From: Pyxicephalus adspersus
Taxonomy: Eukaryota > Chordata > Amphibia > Anura > Pyxicephalidae
Reading direction: 5' to 3'
NCBI RefSeq assembly: GCF_032062135.1
Contig: NC_092859.1
Location: forward strand, 47,659,494 to 47,723,493
Length of the DNA stretch: 64,000 nt
A model generated the notes under the pieces. The model saw only the letters and a list, made by a program, of their open reading frames with translations. It was not told where the DNA came from and searched no databases. A program made the position numbers and the translations under genes. Positions 1-15,300 of the stretch are shown one piece after another; position 1 is the stretch's first letter; each line of letters starts with the position of its first letter.

Positions 1-198
1 GCCAAAAATTCTGATGTATTTACCATACAAGGTGAACAGTTTTTCACTTTTTTTATTAGTGACAAAAAAATGAAGCTTATAAAATACAACACAAATGTAT
101 TTTCCCTAATCTGCTTTACAGCATTATATTACTGCAGTACAGTTATTCTTTAAAAAAATAGAAATGCAAGCGACTAACTATATAGATACACTGCTTAC
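1..198. other. ATP10B intron 7, partial
   Basis: Only the donor of intron 7 (193-198 on minus) and AT-rich intron sequence running to the window edge. Nothing else seen. Confidence 0.7.
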
Positions 199-326
199 CT
201 GGAGTAAGATAATCATAGTCAGAAACATATAGAAACCAGCAAGTGCTGCAGTAAGATAACTTCCATCAGGATTTGGAACATCAAACAATGGATGTATAAC
301 AAACTTTCCATACCAAATGCCATGCC
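199..326 (-). CDS. ATP10B: ATP10B exon 7: TM3-TM4 loop and TM4 start
   Basis: 128 nt: [30 protein letters not shown], then [13 protein letters not shown], the beginning of TM4. In P4-ATPases the next residues are V-x-P-I-S-L-Y, the TM4 element whose Pro-Ile marks the lipid path; these would be in exon 8, left of the window. The variable lumenal loop matches ATP10B in spacing (DVP..DGS). Acceptor is a long A/T-rich stretch ending TTGCAG; donor GTAAGC at 193-198, phase 0. Confidence 0.93.
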
Positions 327-3300
327 CTGCAAAAAAAAAGAATTAATGTGAATGATGCCATGGAACAAGCCCAATATTTGCATATAAATATCACAACAAA
401 GCTTTAGCTATTCTAAGTATCCTAGCATATCCATTTGGTATTTACCTTTTCAGAAAACCATATTTTAATTTTTAGTTTTTTTGGCTTGCTCTCTTGCTAT
501 ATTTAGCATTTGTGCCCAGTGTAGCTAGTATATAATAATTCTTTCAAATATATTTTTTTAATAGAGAGCAGGGCAGTTATCCAGTCAGGAAAATAATACT
601 TTGGCAATTTAATTTCCAATGCTAGGACACACCATGGGCATTTAAAAGAGTAGGTTGGGAAAACAAGACCATTTGTTTTTAAGTAAAATATTATAAATGT
701 GCAGTGTACAAGAGTCAAAGATTTTTTGCCTGACATTTACTACAGAAAATTAAAATGTGTAGGTAGTTGTGTTTTATTAATATATTTCATTCCAAAAATA
801 ACTTTGAGGAAACGTATGCTATCAGCAGAATTTGCTAGGGTTTTACCCAATTTTTATTAATGCAACCATAAAACCATAGCGTTTTAGGAGTACTCTGGCT
901 GAGCAACTCTTGAACTAAGCACTTGCTTTTCACTGGTTTAAGGAATTTGCAGGTTGCCAATTTCAAGAAATCCCCTCTGCAGAAATCACACCTGCTTAAT
1001 GGCTCAAAAACAGGACCATATCCACTTTTAAAGACCTCATGGCTTTCTGGAATCTAAGATAAGGAATCTTGGGATGTGTGCATGAAATAGTTATTTCTGT
1101 GAAAGGCTGGCAGAAAGGTGTTATGAACATTACTTTCCAACATCTCTACTCAAGCAAATGGATTGATAAACATTATTATAAGCTAAAGAAAATTGTTTAG
1201 GAAAGCTTTGGAAAAAAACATAAAGTAGATACTGATCCTTATAAGTAGGAAAAAACACAAACCTAGAGCTCCAATGAGACACATGATAAAAAGGATGCCC
1301 ACACAGAAGAAAACATCAATATTCATGCGTCTTTCAATTTTGCTGCGCTTGTAACGTGGACCACTGTTGTTTAACATTGCCTTGGTCTCATGCCCTTGGG
1401 GGAAAAAAAAGACAGAAATAGCAGGGATTTTAATAAATGTATTTATATATGCATACATTTTACATAGCTGTCTCAGCATGAAGCTAAATGTTTTGTAGCA
1501 ATCAAGAAGAATCAAATGTATTAATTAACCATTCTGACCCTTCAGAACAAGTTATGTGGCAGAATTTGCAAATCCTTGTAAAAGCTTTTTATTTGTAATT
1601 TTTTTAAACGTATTTCTGATCTGCACATAGTTACTGCTACCATAGCTGAATGAGTTCCTAAAACTAAAAATAAGATTTACAAGAAATTTCCCTATTAAAA
1701 TGATACATGAAATCTGAAGATTCACAACTTAAAAAAAAAAGAACTTTTAAACTTTTACAGGATAAGAACCAAAGGCTACATACACACGATAATTGTTAAC
1801 AAAAAAGGTGAACAACATCAGGCCAACGACGCCAATGAATGAGGAATGTCGCTGGAAACGAATGACCATCCTGGCGGATCTGATTGGGCGACGATCGTTT
1901 GCTATCCATTGTTCAGTGATTGCGCATTGCTCTGTGATACACTTTCTCCTGTACACGTCACTTCCTACATCATTCAAACGATTGTATCTAGTGTGTGTAC
2001 ATTATTGGTGGATAAAATTTGAAAGATTGTATCGTTTCAGCATGTACAGAAATGTGTACAATACGATCGTTCAAAATAATCGTGAATAATTGTTGATTGT
2101 TCATCAATTGTTTGTGTTCCAACAACAATTATTGCACGTGTGTACGTAGCCAAAGTAAATACAAAGGATTGCAGCCATTAGAAAGTTGTTTCTTTACTGT
2201 CCTACTGTCTTTTCCCTTTTCTAGATAGCCATTTCTAGATCATCCTCTAGCCAGTCATATACAATTTTACTCTAAATCTCTAAAATAATATGCTTTCATA
2301 CTGAAAGGGACTTGTCCTGCGGTGTCCCTGGGGATCCCAGCCGCAGAGGGAGACGCTGCTGCAACAGGCAGCATGGCCGAGGCTGCTGCCCTGCTTGCAG
2401 CGTGTCTCTCTACGTAGGCGGAGGGATCCATCCTAGCCGAACTACTGTTCGGCCACGCGGCATCCCTTGCATCCCTATGGACATGATTACTGAAAGTCCT
2501 GTTCCCAGCACTCCTGTGGAGGTGCAAAGTAGGGCACGTCCCAGGGGTGCTGTGGGAAGAGGTGCACGCGCTACCATGCCTGCCTCTTGTACCCTCCGAG
2601 GGCGTGGCACTCGGCTGCCTTGACGCGGGGTGGGACATAGTTAGTTTGAGGGATTTAGTTACCCTCCTATCAAATGGCGCCAGGTGGCGCAAGGTCATTG
2701 GTCACTCTGGCCATTTAAGGAGAACCAGTCCTGAACACCATTGCCTGCTATAAGCCTCTGTGAACAAAGTGTGCTTGGGTGCATTCCTTGTGTTCGTTAA
2801 TGTTAATCCAGATTGTCATTATCATAGCAACCTGGTCTGATACCTGACTCTTGCCTGAACTCTGCCTGTCCTGACCTTGGATTGTTTGTGACCACTCTTG
2901 TCTGCTGCCTGCCCTGACCTCGAATTGTTCCTGACCTGCCTTTGCCTTACCCTCCTGTACTACGCTTATCGGACTTAACATCTGTAAGTAACCCTTGTCT
3001 TGTTTTATGACGATAATAAACTTGATAAAAGGATTCCTGGAGTTGGCTGTGGTTTGTGTGCCCAGGAGCATTACACATACAGCTTTCAACTGTAAAAATT
3101 GCCAAGGAGATCAAGGTAACCAAGCATTTCAATCCTTTAATGGTTTGCCTAGGCAAAGAAAAAGTTTTCTCTAAGTTTATTTTAAATTGACTTTAATGTT
3201 CTAATAAGCACAGATTGACATTATGTGCACAGTGCTTATTTATTCATCTGTCCCTGGAAAGATTGTTTCCAGTGACAATCTTCTGATGTCCATCAAACAT

Positions 3301-6300
3301 TTGTGAGAGACTTAGGAGGAAAGAGCAGGCCACAGCTACCATTGAGTTTTGTTCAGCAGGAAGCAGAGTCTGTGTTTGTAATGAGCAAACATGGCTTCCC
3401 TCATGCAAATATGTAATTAACAATACAAAGTTGTAAGGACATTAAGATATTTATAAGATTTACATTAAGGTAATCTTATTTACATGTCAAATATAACTAT
3501 AAATCATTGATTAGATGATAGTTTACCTTTAAATTCAAGTAAAGTTTGCAGTTATTTTTTAAGGTTTGCATAAAAAACATTTTGCAATTTTGAAGAGTTG
3601 AAAAAAAACACACACACCTATACAATGAAATTTCATGGGATAATCTGCAAGTGCAAATCTATTTGCTGTAATTGGCTGGTTTACTGTTAAGTGAGCTGGA
3701 AACATTTGTGACCTCCACAGTTTTACATTTTGAAGCAAACAGTTGGACACTGCTGTAGTGTTTCATCAAGTGGAGTAAATGTGTTCATTAGTGCATATGA
3801 GCTATACACTGCTCATTCTCAGCAAGGTATTTCTAGTTTAATTTATCTGAGACTAATTTCAGTCACAAACCATTTTCACTTGGCGCTGGAACAGTGCTTA
3901 GCTACTTGCATACAGCAGGAATAAGTAATATTGACACTGATGGGAAGCCAGGATCATTAAATAGCCGATAGTACTCAGGCTGCAAACTTGAATAAGAGAC
4001 TTATTTCTGTTTTTAATCCCTTAAAGTATAATAAAGCCCTTAACTGATATTGCATGAATGCCTTCTTTGATTAACAAAATGTCTGTGACATGTTACCTCT
4101 TGTATCACTACAGTCCCATTTACTATGAAATCCTACCAGTAATCCTGTCTAATATACTGAGCATGGAATCATATATGTGTTAGCATGGTCAATTTGTGTG
4201 TCTTATCTTTCTGATCAGAGCTTCAAGTAACTTGTACTGCTGCAGGACATGCTGTCCTATCTGTAGTCAGTTTTGTTGTCACATCCCCAGCCCTGTTCTA
4301 CTTGATAAGAGGCAGGGGAGCCCCTTGCCTTTGGGTATATGACCAGACAGAAAGACCACAAAGTTCCATACCCGCAGACAAAAAAAAAATAAAAAAAAAA
4401 TAAGCTATAGAAAGTTTTTCTATAATATATATCCATCTCATCAACCTTATATATATTTGAACTTAACTTTTAAGATAGCAGCAAAAATAAAATACTAAAA
4501 TGATTAGCTTATACATGCCAATATTAGCATATCTTTTCAATTAGAGGCATATTGCCTTTTTGGAATCGTAAGTGATCGAATGTCTCAAATTGTATACTAG
4601 AAAGATCCTGCAAACTATAGGAAGAAAATCTAATGGCTAATAAACAGCACACATCATTAAGAGCAAGGTGCAGTAAACCAAAGGAGCCAATCAGAATTCA
4701 AAACTAAATCCAGACCAGTAGAACATATATTCATTTGTGGGTATAACATTTCCCATTAGGTGATTTGTTCTTTGAAAGTTTTTTAAATCAGGAAGACAAT
4801 CTGAATCAATTCACTGTCTTTGTTATTTAGGCTCATTGACCCCACTGTTGCCTTAGAAGTTGTATCAGTACATACCAAAACACAGACAAAAGGAATTGCA
4901 ACTGCCACTCAAAGTTAGTTTAAGTATCATTACCAAGATCAATAAAACAAATACAAGGAAGTGTCTAGGTTGTGAAGGACACTGAAAAGTCAATTGTATT
5001 TTTACACCCATAATTTCGCAATACAAGATAAATTACCTTGTAAAGGGTGCATTTTCCAGTATCAGCAAACTAGGCTCTATCTGAAACATACCCAAAGCTG
5101 TATTTTTTAGTCTCTAGTCATACTCTGATATACAAAAAATAACGAACAAAAATAGTATCAGTATTTTGACCTAAACATATGCCCAGATCATGCACACTAA
5201 AGTATTAACATATTATGCAAATCAGTAAACATTCTTTAAAACAAACCCTCATTAATCCCTGTATCTATAAGCATTGCAAAGAAATTCAAAATTGACAACA
5301 TAGGAAAATGTTTTTTATATGGCAAGAGAATCTTAGCTATCAGTCTTTTAATGTAAATCACCAGTGGGCAAATTGTCCCAGCTCAGATTCTCCTTGCATT
5401 TGCAGCTTGATAAATGTTTTGCAAACTGGAGTGTAAGACATTTCTCTGCATTCTGAAAAATACTTTCTACTTACAGCACCGTTCCTCTTTACACACCCAG
5501 CCCCCTACTCAAGCAAAAAGCCAATCTTTGGCCACCACTTCTGGGAAAACTGCCAAAGGGCAATCATTCCCTATAAACTATTTAAGATTTAAATGAGTAC
5601 ACCTTTCTTCTACTTCTAAGGAATAATAAACTTGGCATTCTTTCATACATTACCTGAAGATAGATACAGCCTATAACCATGTGTTTATGATTCTACTACT
5701 AAAAGACAGACATACCTGCATAAACCACTACACCAATTGCCTCCTCTGTATTTCGTACTGTGCATCCTCGCAGAAGAAGACTTTCAGTTCCAAATCCAGT
5801 CTTCTGTCCATTAGGCTGGTCCCTGCACAAGGAGAAGAAAAAACATTACGATCTGATACCCAATTAATCTTGGCAAGGCCTAACTCTAGACATTTGTCAT
5901 TTATTTCTGTTTTATCACTGTTTGTGACCCAATTGGAGAGACATACTATCATAGTGATGTCAGTATAATAAGGCATTTAGTTATCCCAAGCAAAGTAAGA
6001 TACAGAGAACAAAAAAAAACAATAAGGTTAACATTAGTTTTAAGTATTCCTTACTCTACTAAAATGTGCCTGTATCCTCCTTGGGGTGATTTCAATAATT
6101 TTCTGTTCCGAGAAGTACCTTTAGACAATTATAAATAAAATAATACTAGTTTGGAATTTCCTTTCTGTCTATTGACAAAGCAAAACTACTAATGGTTGTG
6201 AAACAAGTAATAGTTGTACTTTAACTAAAAACCTATTAGGTCTAGCTGCTAAATGGATTTCCAGATTCCATATTTTGTACAAAGTTTGACTTGTATTGTA

Positions 6301-9300
6301 TTAGTGACCCTTAAGTTTGCAGTTTAAAAAGATAGCATGACAAACAAGATATGTAAGAGGGAAAGCAAAGCTTTGTTTTTCTCTATTTGGCTTTCACAAC
6401 ATGCCTACTAATTGAAACATGGATTGGCAGTATAGTTATGTTTACTAACTGCACAATAATCAGGCCTGGAGGTAGAGGAGTCACAAAGGTTACCTCTGCC
6501 CTCAGGCCCAATTATAAAAACATAAAAATGTAATTTTCTGGTTATGTGTTAATCAAAAGTTGGGCTGGACAGAATATTTTGGTGAGTAACAGCTCCCAAA
6601 TACAAACATTTTAAAGAGACCCTTCACATTATGAAATCTTTTTGCCCTCAAGCTAAAACATTTAAAGAAAAGACTGAATATTTATCTTTCCTGCCACCCA
6701 TGTCATTCCAAGCAGCTTTGTTGAAAAGGACTTGATTCAAAAGTCTCTGAGCTCCCACTGGTTTTTCCTGATTTTTTTAATGACAAGGTTATAGTGGAAC
6801 TCCAAACAACAATTTGTTTTCTATGTTCCAATAAGTTCTGGTGATTGAGGCTTTACATTGTCATTGAACAGGAAGGGAAATATCCCAATGGGGACACCTG
6901 TTTCTGCACTTATACTCATTTGCATACATTTAACATGTCTTTTTCAGTACAGAACGGTGCTTGAAATCTTCAAGTACGGTCACCAAATTCAGTTTTACTA
7001 TGTCTCTTGTCTTTTCTAAACATTCCACTTTTTGTAGTTGAGGCTGTATCAGCTATGTTTGCCAATATTCTAGGATACTTGTAACTAAAAATTTATTTTA
7101 GTTAGTGTATTATTTCTGTTTCTTGACATATTTCACATCTCTACTTGACACATCATGTGTTGGCTGAAAACTGACAATTGGCTGTATTGTATACAGTCGC
7201 AATAGCAATGTTAGCTATTATATTTATGCATAAACATTTTACATTTTTTTGTGTTCACTTTTTATATGTCCTTCAAAATATATGTAAACTCTCAAAATAC
7301 CACTATGTATATTAAATGGTGATAAGCAGACACTAGCTCAGTCTTCCTTAAAGTAGAACCAAAGCCATGTTTAACTATCAAGCAGGTCATTATTGCAGAA
7401 TTGGATAAGCAATGTCCCTTCTGCAATAATCCTTCCTACCTGGCTTTTTGCTCCAGGAATCTGGCAAAAAACTGAGCTGTGCATGCCTGGAATAATGATA
7501 CACTAACAGCGAGGTCTACCTCACTCTTTTTTGACCCCCCCCCCCCCCAGGTTTCTGGAGTTCTTCTCCACTTCTGTTTGGTCAAGCTCCTGTAGTTGCC
7601 TTATATCCATAGAATTAAAAAAAAAAAAACATCTCAAACACATCTCTTAAACAGAGTGCTGTAGAACCCATTAACACTGTTGTTCTTGTGGATATGGCAG
7701 TCTATACATATTGGGCTGCAAACACATAAAAATAGTCCAAATTATTAACATGCAGCTTTTTAACATCAGTGCACCACAATGCATGGGGGTATGTTACCAT
7801 GCATTATGGTGCACTTCAATACATTTGCATCACAGCTGTGCTGCCATGGAAAATGTGCAAATACAAGTAACCTGCACATTGAAGAACAATAGTGGCATAG
7901 TGGTTCAGAGGTTACCACCGGCCTTTGCAGCGCTGGGTCCCAGGTTCGAATCTTGGCCAGGGCACTATCTGCATGGAGTTTGCATGTTCTCCCTGTGTTT
8001 GCATGGGTTCCCCCCACATTCCAAAAACACGCAGTTAAGTTAACTGACTTTTCCCCCAAATTGACCTTAGATTGTGGTGATGACATATGACCATGATGGG
8101 ACATTGGATTGTGAGCCACTTTGAGGGACAGTTAGTGACAAGACTATGGACTTTGTAAAGCACTGCGTAATATGTTGGCGATATATAAATACTAGTTAAT
8201 AATGATAATAACTATAAAGTAGGTTAATGTTACATGTCTACAAAAACTGAAATAACTTGAAATGAACCAGAGGTATTCTATATAAGACAATACAACAATC
8301 CAGGATTAAATCGTAAGTTTGTATCCAGAGAATGGTGAAAGGTGTAATGTAGCTTGTGTAAATATAAGCAGTTTCTGTTGATAAATAATGATGATTTACT
8401 GAGTTGCTTTGTCACATTGTTTGCATGAGTAATTTACTAAACTTGTTGTTTATTTTTGACAACTGTTTTATTGTATGTGTATTGGATTTGACTGTGGGGA
8501 AAAAAATGTATCACTTGGTGCCTGGTACCTGGCAAAGCAGAAAGATACAAAGTCTTAAGTTTGTTAACAGAGTATATGATCTTGTCAACACCTCACATAG
8601 TTTATGCTGAACACTCACCTGTAAACTTCTACTGTTTAATTATACCATAAATTGAATTACCAGGAGGCAAGTATTAGTAGGATTAAATTGGAGCATGTGC
8701 TTTGCTGAAAAAAATCAATTAAAAAAAATTTTACACTTTAATGCCTCTCTTTATTAGCCACTCCAAACTATCTCACGTGTGCGGTAAACAACATTACAAG
8801 CAATGTTTGCCCCTTTGTGTTTTCTTTTCCATTTTTATCCCTCCCTGTTATCTGTTCCATGTTGTCCCTGACTAACTATTGTAGTGGCACAAAATGGCAA
8901 GCACTATCTGCCTTTGTGTGTGCTTTTTAAACTTCTATCTCACCCCATTAGGTGCTACAAGTTGTCCCTGTCTCACTACCGCAGTAGAACAAAATGGCCT
9001 CTTGTGTAACTATGCCCCATCTTTTATAGAAGTTTGCAACGATTTGAGCCCTCTAAAGAAGATGAAGAAAAACAGACCATCAATTATTACAATATTTAGG
9101 ACAAGCTGAAAAAATAAATTGCTTGGATTTTTCCAGTTTGGAAAACTACTCACTGGTCTAGAGAGATGCTATCCTTAAAGGAATCAATACAGCCAGTCAT
9201 CAACAAGGCACCTTGGGCAGGGGTGAGTAGTGTGGTGGATGCCCAGGAGGCCTAGGTACAACCTCTGTTCTTTGTTGTACTGCAGTTGATCTTAGCTGTG

Positions 9301-12300
9301 CACCTACCAGGTTTTTTTTGTGTCTGGTGGGAAGATCCATCATAGTACAGAAAAATAAATAGGATGGCTTCTCTATGTTTATTGGAATGCTCATCAAAGT
9401 AATTCAAAGGGATTGGAAGGCCCAAGTTACTACCTTACCTAGGGAACCATTCATTATTCCATTTCTACTGGTCTTCTCCGCTAACCTTAAATGTTTACTA
9501 GCTCTATATTTGCAAACTCTGAGTTGAAATGACCTCCAAGAAAGAAAAGAACATCTGCTAACCTAGTTATGATATACATGTTAATGACAAAATTAAAAAG
9601 CTCAAATACAAGACTGGAAAACAACCAATAAAAAACATCTACATAATAAATTCATGTACTCACATGTAACCTTTAAATTTGCTGAGGTTGTTATTTGGTT
9701 TTTCACAAACAATAGTACATTTAAATGACTCGGGTTCAAACGGAGTGTCCTAAAAAAACAAAAATGATCATTATGAAGTAATAAAACCTTAACTGGAATA
9801 GTAACAAAATAGTACATTGACCTAATCAAGTGTAATCATTTCTAAAATTCATTATTATTTTGCAAAAGTTGAAGTCAAATTCTTTCTTACTGTTTTTGGA
9901 TAGAATGTTGAAAAATTATTATAGTTTTATATGTCCCCATAGTAGAGAGCAGGAAGAAAGTTAGGGGAAATCTCCCAACAAAGGTGGAAACAGTGAAAAA
10001 GCAAGCCAGAAATTTACATTAGAGATTTATATATCTTTATCCTTTTACCTAAATATGGGATTTCTAATTCTGTTTAGCCAGTACAGAGTTCTGCATAAGA
10101 AATGCAAAGCCAATCCACGTCATCAAATTTTAAGAAGCAAGAGGGTAATCAAGGAACCTAAGGGGACCAGGAAACAGTAAATTCTAGAAAACTCCTACAT
10201 TCTGTGTTCTGGAGTACCTTGGAAAAAAAAAGGGTAGGGATCTCCTCAATAGGGACACAACAATAACAATCTAAACCTTTATTCATGTGTCCAAACCTAA
10301 AAAGTAGAGTTTTAGCCAAGATTCCAGATCAAATTTTTTTTTTGTTTTTATTGGGATAGGGTTTATCAGACATATGCATTAGCCAGGATTGCATAAATAC
10401 AAAGGAGACATGGGTATTCTTCTGTCCAGTGTATCTATGCCAGAAATATCTGTAATAAAGACTGGTCACTTCTGTTCTCTTTTGTTGTGCAGAGTGTTTG
10501 GTCTTGTATCCGCCCCCCACTGTTGATCTGTACAGGCAGCTTAAAGTGGGAAGACCTGCTGGACCCCACCCACAGGGCTCTGCTCAGGCTATGTACAGCA
10601 CAGCAATAAAGTTACTGCTACTTTTACAAGGAAATCTGCACACAAAGTGGATTTATAACCCCTGTGGTCATAAAGAAATATATTCAAAGAAAAATATTTC
10701 TGTTCATGATACAACATTGCTCCTCTTAAAATCCAGGGTTCAATACATTAGGTAATATAGTATAAACTGGCCTATGTTCCAAATCAGTAATTTCAAAAGG
10801 ACTGACTAAAAAACAACCCCTACGTGGTACTATGTTATATTGTTTTTTTTTTTTTTTGGCATAAAGTCAGGATAGTTTTTTTGACCCAGTCAACATAAAA
10901 CTGGTATGGGCAATTATAGCAAATTGTTGTGATTTACATAGGGATGGGTTGGCATGAACTATATGCAAGGGCTGCTCTATATCCCATATCAAGCACATCC
11001 ACCTCAGTAGACCATCCTTTAAAATTCTGTTGGTTCACATGATTCTCTGTAATTGTAAAAAGGAGAACAATTTTACATTCTGTTACCTTTTTTTATGTCT
11101 AATATTCTAAGTGAATTAGTACATCATGGGAGTGCATGGAAGGTTAAATGCTGCATGCTAATCAAATATCAAGCATCTAATTAGCTGTATCTGAATGTTA
11201 TACTCACAACTAAAATAATTTACAAAGCATCAAAAGAAAAGGCAGGTCCTTATTGGCACTGACAGAACAAGAAAATAACAAAGAAATCTGGCACATAAAT
11301 CACATGTGAGAAATCTTATTCTCATAAAACTAATTAGATTTTCTTCTCAGGATGTCCTCCATAATGACAACGTGCAAAGCATAAAACAACAAGGAGGAAA
11401 ATGCACAGTGGGTGATAATATGCTTTACATGAGCTTGTCTTTGGTTATACATGAAAAGTTTGCATATAAATTTGCTGACGAGACACAGTCTACACACTAA
11501 AAGGGCTTTTGTACCTTGTTTGCCCTGGTATGTATTTGCCCTCATACTTACTTTTAGACTACAAAAGTGAGGGTCACTGTGTTCACGGGTTCATACACAG
11601 GTCTGACCACTGCTGCCCCTCTTACAAACTGTAAAGGACAAAATTTAAAAACTTTTTCCCTTTTATTTTAAATATAGTGGAAAAAGGTTAGCTTGTTTTT
11701 TTTGCTTTCTGTGTTCCCATTGGCAATATTTACACCTTCCCATAGTTCTGCTAACCACAAAGTAAGGAGAAATTACAACATTGTTACCAGTACAAAAATA
11801 CGTTTTTCCAGTGGAGGCACTTGTGGTGACAACTGCATAAGAGAAGCTTTACTCTTAGGTCAACAAATGACACTAGCAAGGCTGTTAACTAAAATTGAAG
11901 TTTAACAATATGCAAGCAATTTTCCTATCGGTTACATTGCTACATTCCGCTTGGGTGAGAGCATTGAAAAAAGGTTACTGGCAGCCAGAACAGACAAAGC
12001 ATATGTCTTTATTAATATTAATATTATTTTTATCATTATTAAACAGGATTTATATAGCGCCAACATATTACGCAGCGCTGTACATTAAAAAAGGGTCTTG
12101 TAGCCAGAGTGCTGGAAAAATTATTGTTGTCATGTGCCTAGGGAAATGTGATTGCAACAACAATAAAGAAAATTCTCACTTATTAGCAACAAAAGGCAAC
12201 TGGGTATTCCAGGCAATAATAGAAAAGTCACAGAGAACATAGGAAACAATGGAGCTAATTCACTATTTTTATATTCATGAAGGATAATACGGGAAAGTTT

Positions 12301-15300
12301 CTTTATATTAGTTCATTTTAGATGTAAATGTAAAAAATTACCTTCATGGAAATAATCTTAATATTGTGTCAAACTTTGTCTCAGTGTAAAATGTGTATAT
12401 AGGACAGCCATATTTGATTACAACACAGGCTCTGCTTTCTTCATTGTAGTGGAATTTTTCTGCGTCACTGATCCTAATGAAAGTCCAAGAGTTGGCCACC
12501 TAGCTGATATCTTATCTTAAGAATTTGATTGATTGCAATGGGCCATTCATGAAAAGGGACTTGTTCTTTTTTTAGTTCCCCCACCTCACTTATACTTACT
12601 TTCATTGTACTCCTCACTGCTAGATTCAAAGCAAGCAGTGCCAAGTAAAAACCCTATGTAAACTCTGTGCCATAGAGTTAATGACTTCCACTCTCCCATG
12701 TGATAATGTTTAGGCACATGCTCTCCCATACTAATACAAATATTGGCATTTTTTTTAATAAACATAAAAAAATAAGGTAAAAAGTATGTGTAAAAATATA
12801 AGAGCCCACTTCACAGTGGTAAAGAGTAAAATAAAAACTAATTGGTTGAATTCTTTAAAAACTTTACTTTTTTCCTAAATGTTCTCCATTTGCATCCACC
12901 AGTGGCATTTTCAAAGTGGAAAGGGATAAAAATGCATACAATGATAAAAAATTTTGCTTCATGTCTTTGCTCTAATGTTTTAGTGCAAAAATAAAATGCT
13001 GGGTGAAACTATTATGAATACCAATAATTCAACAGTATGAGATCTGATCCTTTTTATATGTCTATCTGTAAAAACAGTGCTACTGATTGTTTCCAAGGGT
13101 ATAATAAACATTCAGGTAGAATTCCAATTTTTTTTTACTTTATTTATTCCTATTTGCTTTAAAGTAGTGCCTGTGCTTTGCCGACTTTCCCCATGCTCCA
13201 ACACCTTGCCCAGCTTCCTCCTTGGTCCAATACCATCTGTTATCTTTATATCATCCTGCCTGTTACCTGGAGGTCATGAATGTTGGGGCTTAAAGATTAA
13301 GTGGCACTCGGGATCATCTCAGATTTTCTGAATCACACTTCCACTGACAAAAAGTAATGCTAGAAGACTTCAGGAAAAGTGGGTGTAAATAGGGTCAGGA
13401 AACACATCCAAATCTTGGCAGATGCTAGAAGAAATTATTACTAGCTTTTGTTCCTTGTGCTCAAGATTTTCCTGATTTACTGAATGTATCTATACAAAAC
13501 CTACTACTTACCATTACATTGGGTTCCACTCCTGATTAAGTAGAAGCAATCTCATTCCTCCTGGTGAATTTACCATAATTCATGATATTTATGGTAAAAT
13601 ATATAACATATAAAGCCTTCTTTCTAATGGCTGCAGCAAATGACCAGACCATAGAATAGAAAGCACAGAGAATACTATAGTGTAATCTCTGAAAGAAAGA
13701 ACTGGGTCACCTACCTTACCTGACTTAATATTTTTGAGTAGAGGATAATATTTGACCAAAAATATGTGATGGGATAATTCAATCATAGATTGTGATAAAT
13801 ACATTTTGCTTCTTTGTTCCCCCAGTGAGGTATATTTTGTACTAGGTAAACGAAGCATCATTTTTTTTAATTCACTCTTGAAGGTTTTTTTTTTATTTTT
13901 TATGTCCCATATGGTTGGATTTCAAACTGGGCATCTCAAAGTCTGCAGCGGGGAACATTGTTAGCTAACACAGCTCTACAAAAGCAGAATTTACAGATGT
14001 TTCACGCTGCATAGCAACTAGTGTCAGTGTATGATAAGAATACATTTGTGTGGGCTGTCAGGAAATTAACACATACTGTAACCTAACACTGCAGAAAAAC
14101 AAGAACAGAAATTCATTTTTAAAAAGGAAGATTAATGAGCGAGAAAGAAAAAATTCCAAAGTTACTTATTACTGTCAACACATGTCATCTAAAAGTCTCT
14201 CTAGGTCATCAACCAGTTTGGCAACCTCAAAGGAGGTCTTTGATGTTAGATAGTGATTGGACAAGCAGACATAATCCATCTCTGTGTAGGCAACTGTAGT
14301 GACCAGTGCATATGGTTATAATGGGTGACTAATGGGCCTATGGTGCAGGATGAGGGAGGTACATTGCAGACACCTCTGGACCTGGTCTTTCAATGAGTAA
14401 CTATAGCATTTGGGTTTTTACATGTATCATTATTATCCCCACTTTTAATCATTATTCTCCCACCAGCTGGTCAAATATGTACCTAAGCTGCATAATGACA
14501 AACACCCAGGAAGTGTGTTCATGACAGCCTGGGCATTTTGTTGGATATTGAGTGTCCCCATTCAACTCTGAAGGCAAATGGTGGTAGATAATGGAGTAGT
14601 AAGTCTGTGTAAGATGGTGCTGAGAATAAAAGGAATATTGCAGAAATCACTTATTTATTTATTTTATTATTTTTTTAAGGTGTATGGCAACATAAAAAAA
14701 AATTGCAGTTTTACTTTAACCTTTTTGAAGATGATTACACACTAGAAAAGTAACAATAAAGAAACGTGTAAAAGAACAAGGTTAAATGTGATAGCTCTTT
14801 CTCGATAACCTGCTGTCAGAAAGCAATATTCCTTCAACCTAGTCTGTGTACTAATTCTACCTCTGACTGTCATTTTGAAGAGCAATTATCACACAAAGGC
14901 AACAATGACAACTTTTGAATGCAAAGTTCGCCGCCTACAAAGTTTGATTTTTTACATTTTTTCCTCGCTTACGCTAATGACATCTGTCTCTGGTATGTTG
15001 AAGATGGCATTTATCTGGCACATAATAGTGCTCTTCCAAAGTTAAACAGTATCAAAAGAGTAGATTAAATTAGACCTTATTTTAAATTCACAGCTCAAGA
15101 GAAATTTTCTAAAGGAAAAGTTAATATCAGGGTCACCTTGGTACTAGCCATACAGGAAAGAGAGAGGTTACTTTAAAACTTCTTCAACCTTCAATGCAGA
15201 GCTTATTTTATTAGGCTAGTGTTATACTGAAACTTATATGGGGAATGAAAAGACCATACAATTAACATACAAAGGGTACTCAGTTCAGGCTAAGTGCATT

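Noticed and set aside
2267..2753. Several overlapping open frames on both strands
   Set aside because: Explained by GC-rich solo LTR 2302-3075.
7943..7952. GGTTCGAATC B box as a tRNA gene
   Set aside because: The surrounding sequence does not fold as a tRNA and continues into a SINE body repeated at 49.0 and 59.4 kb.
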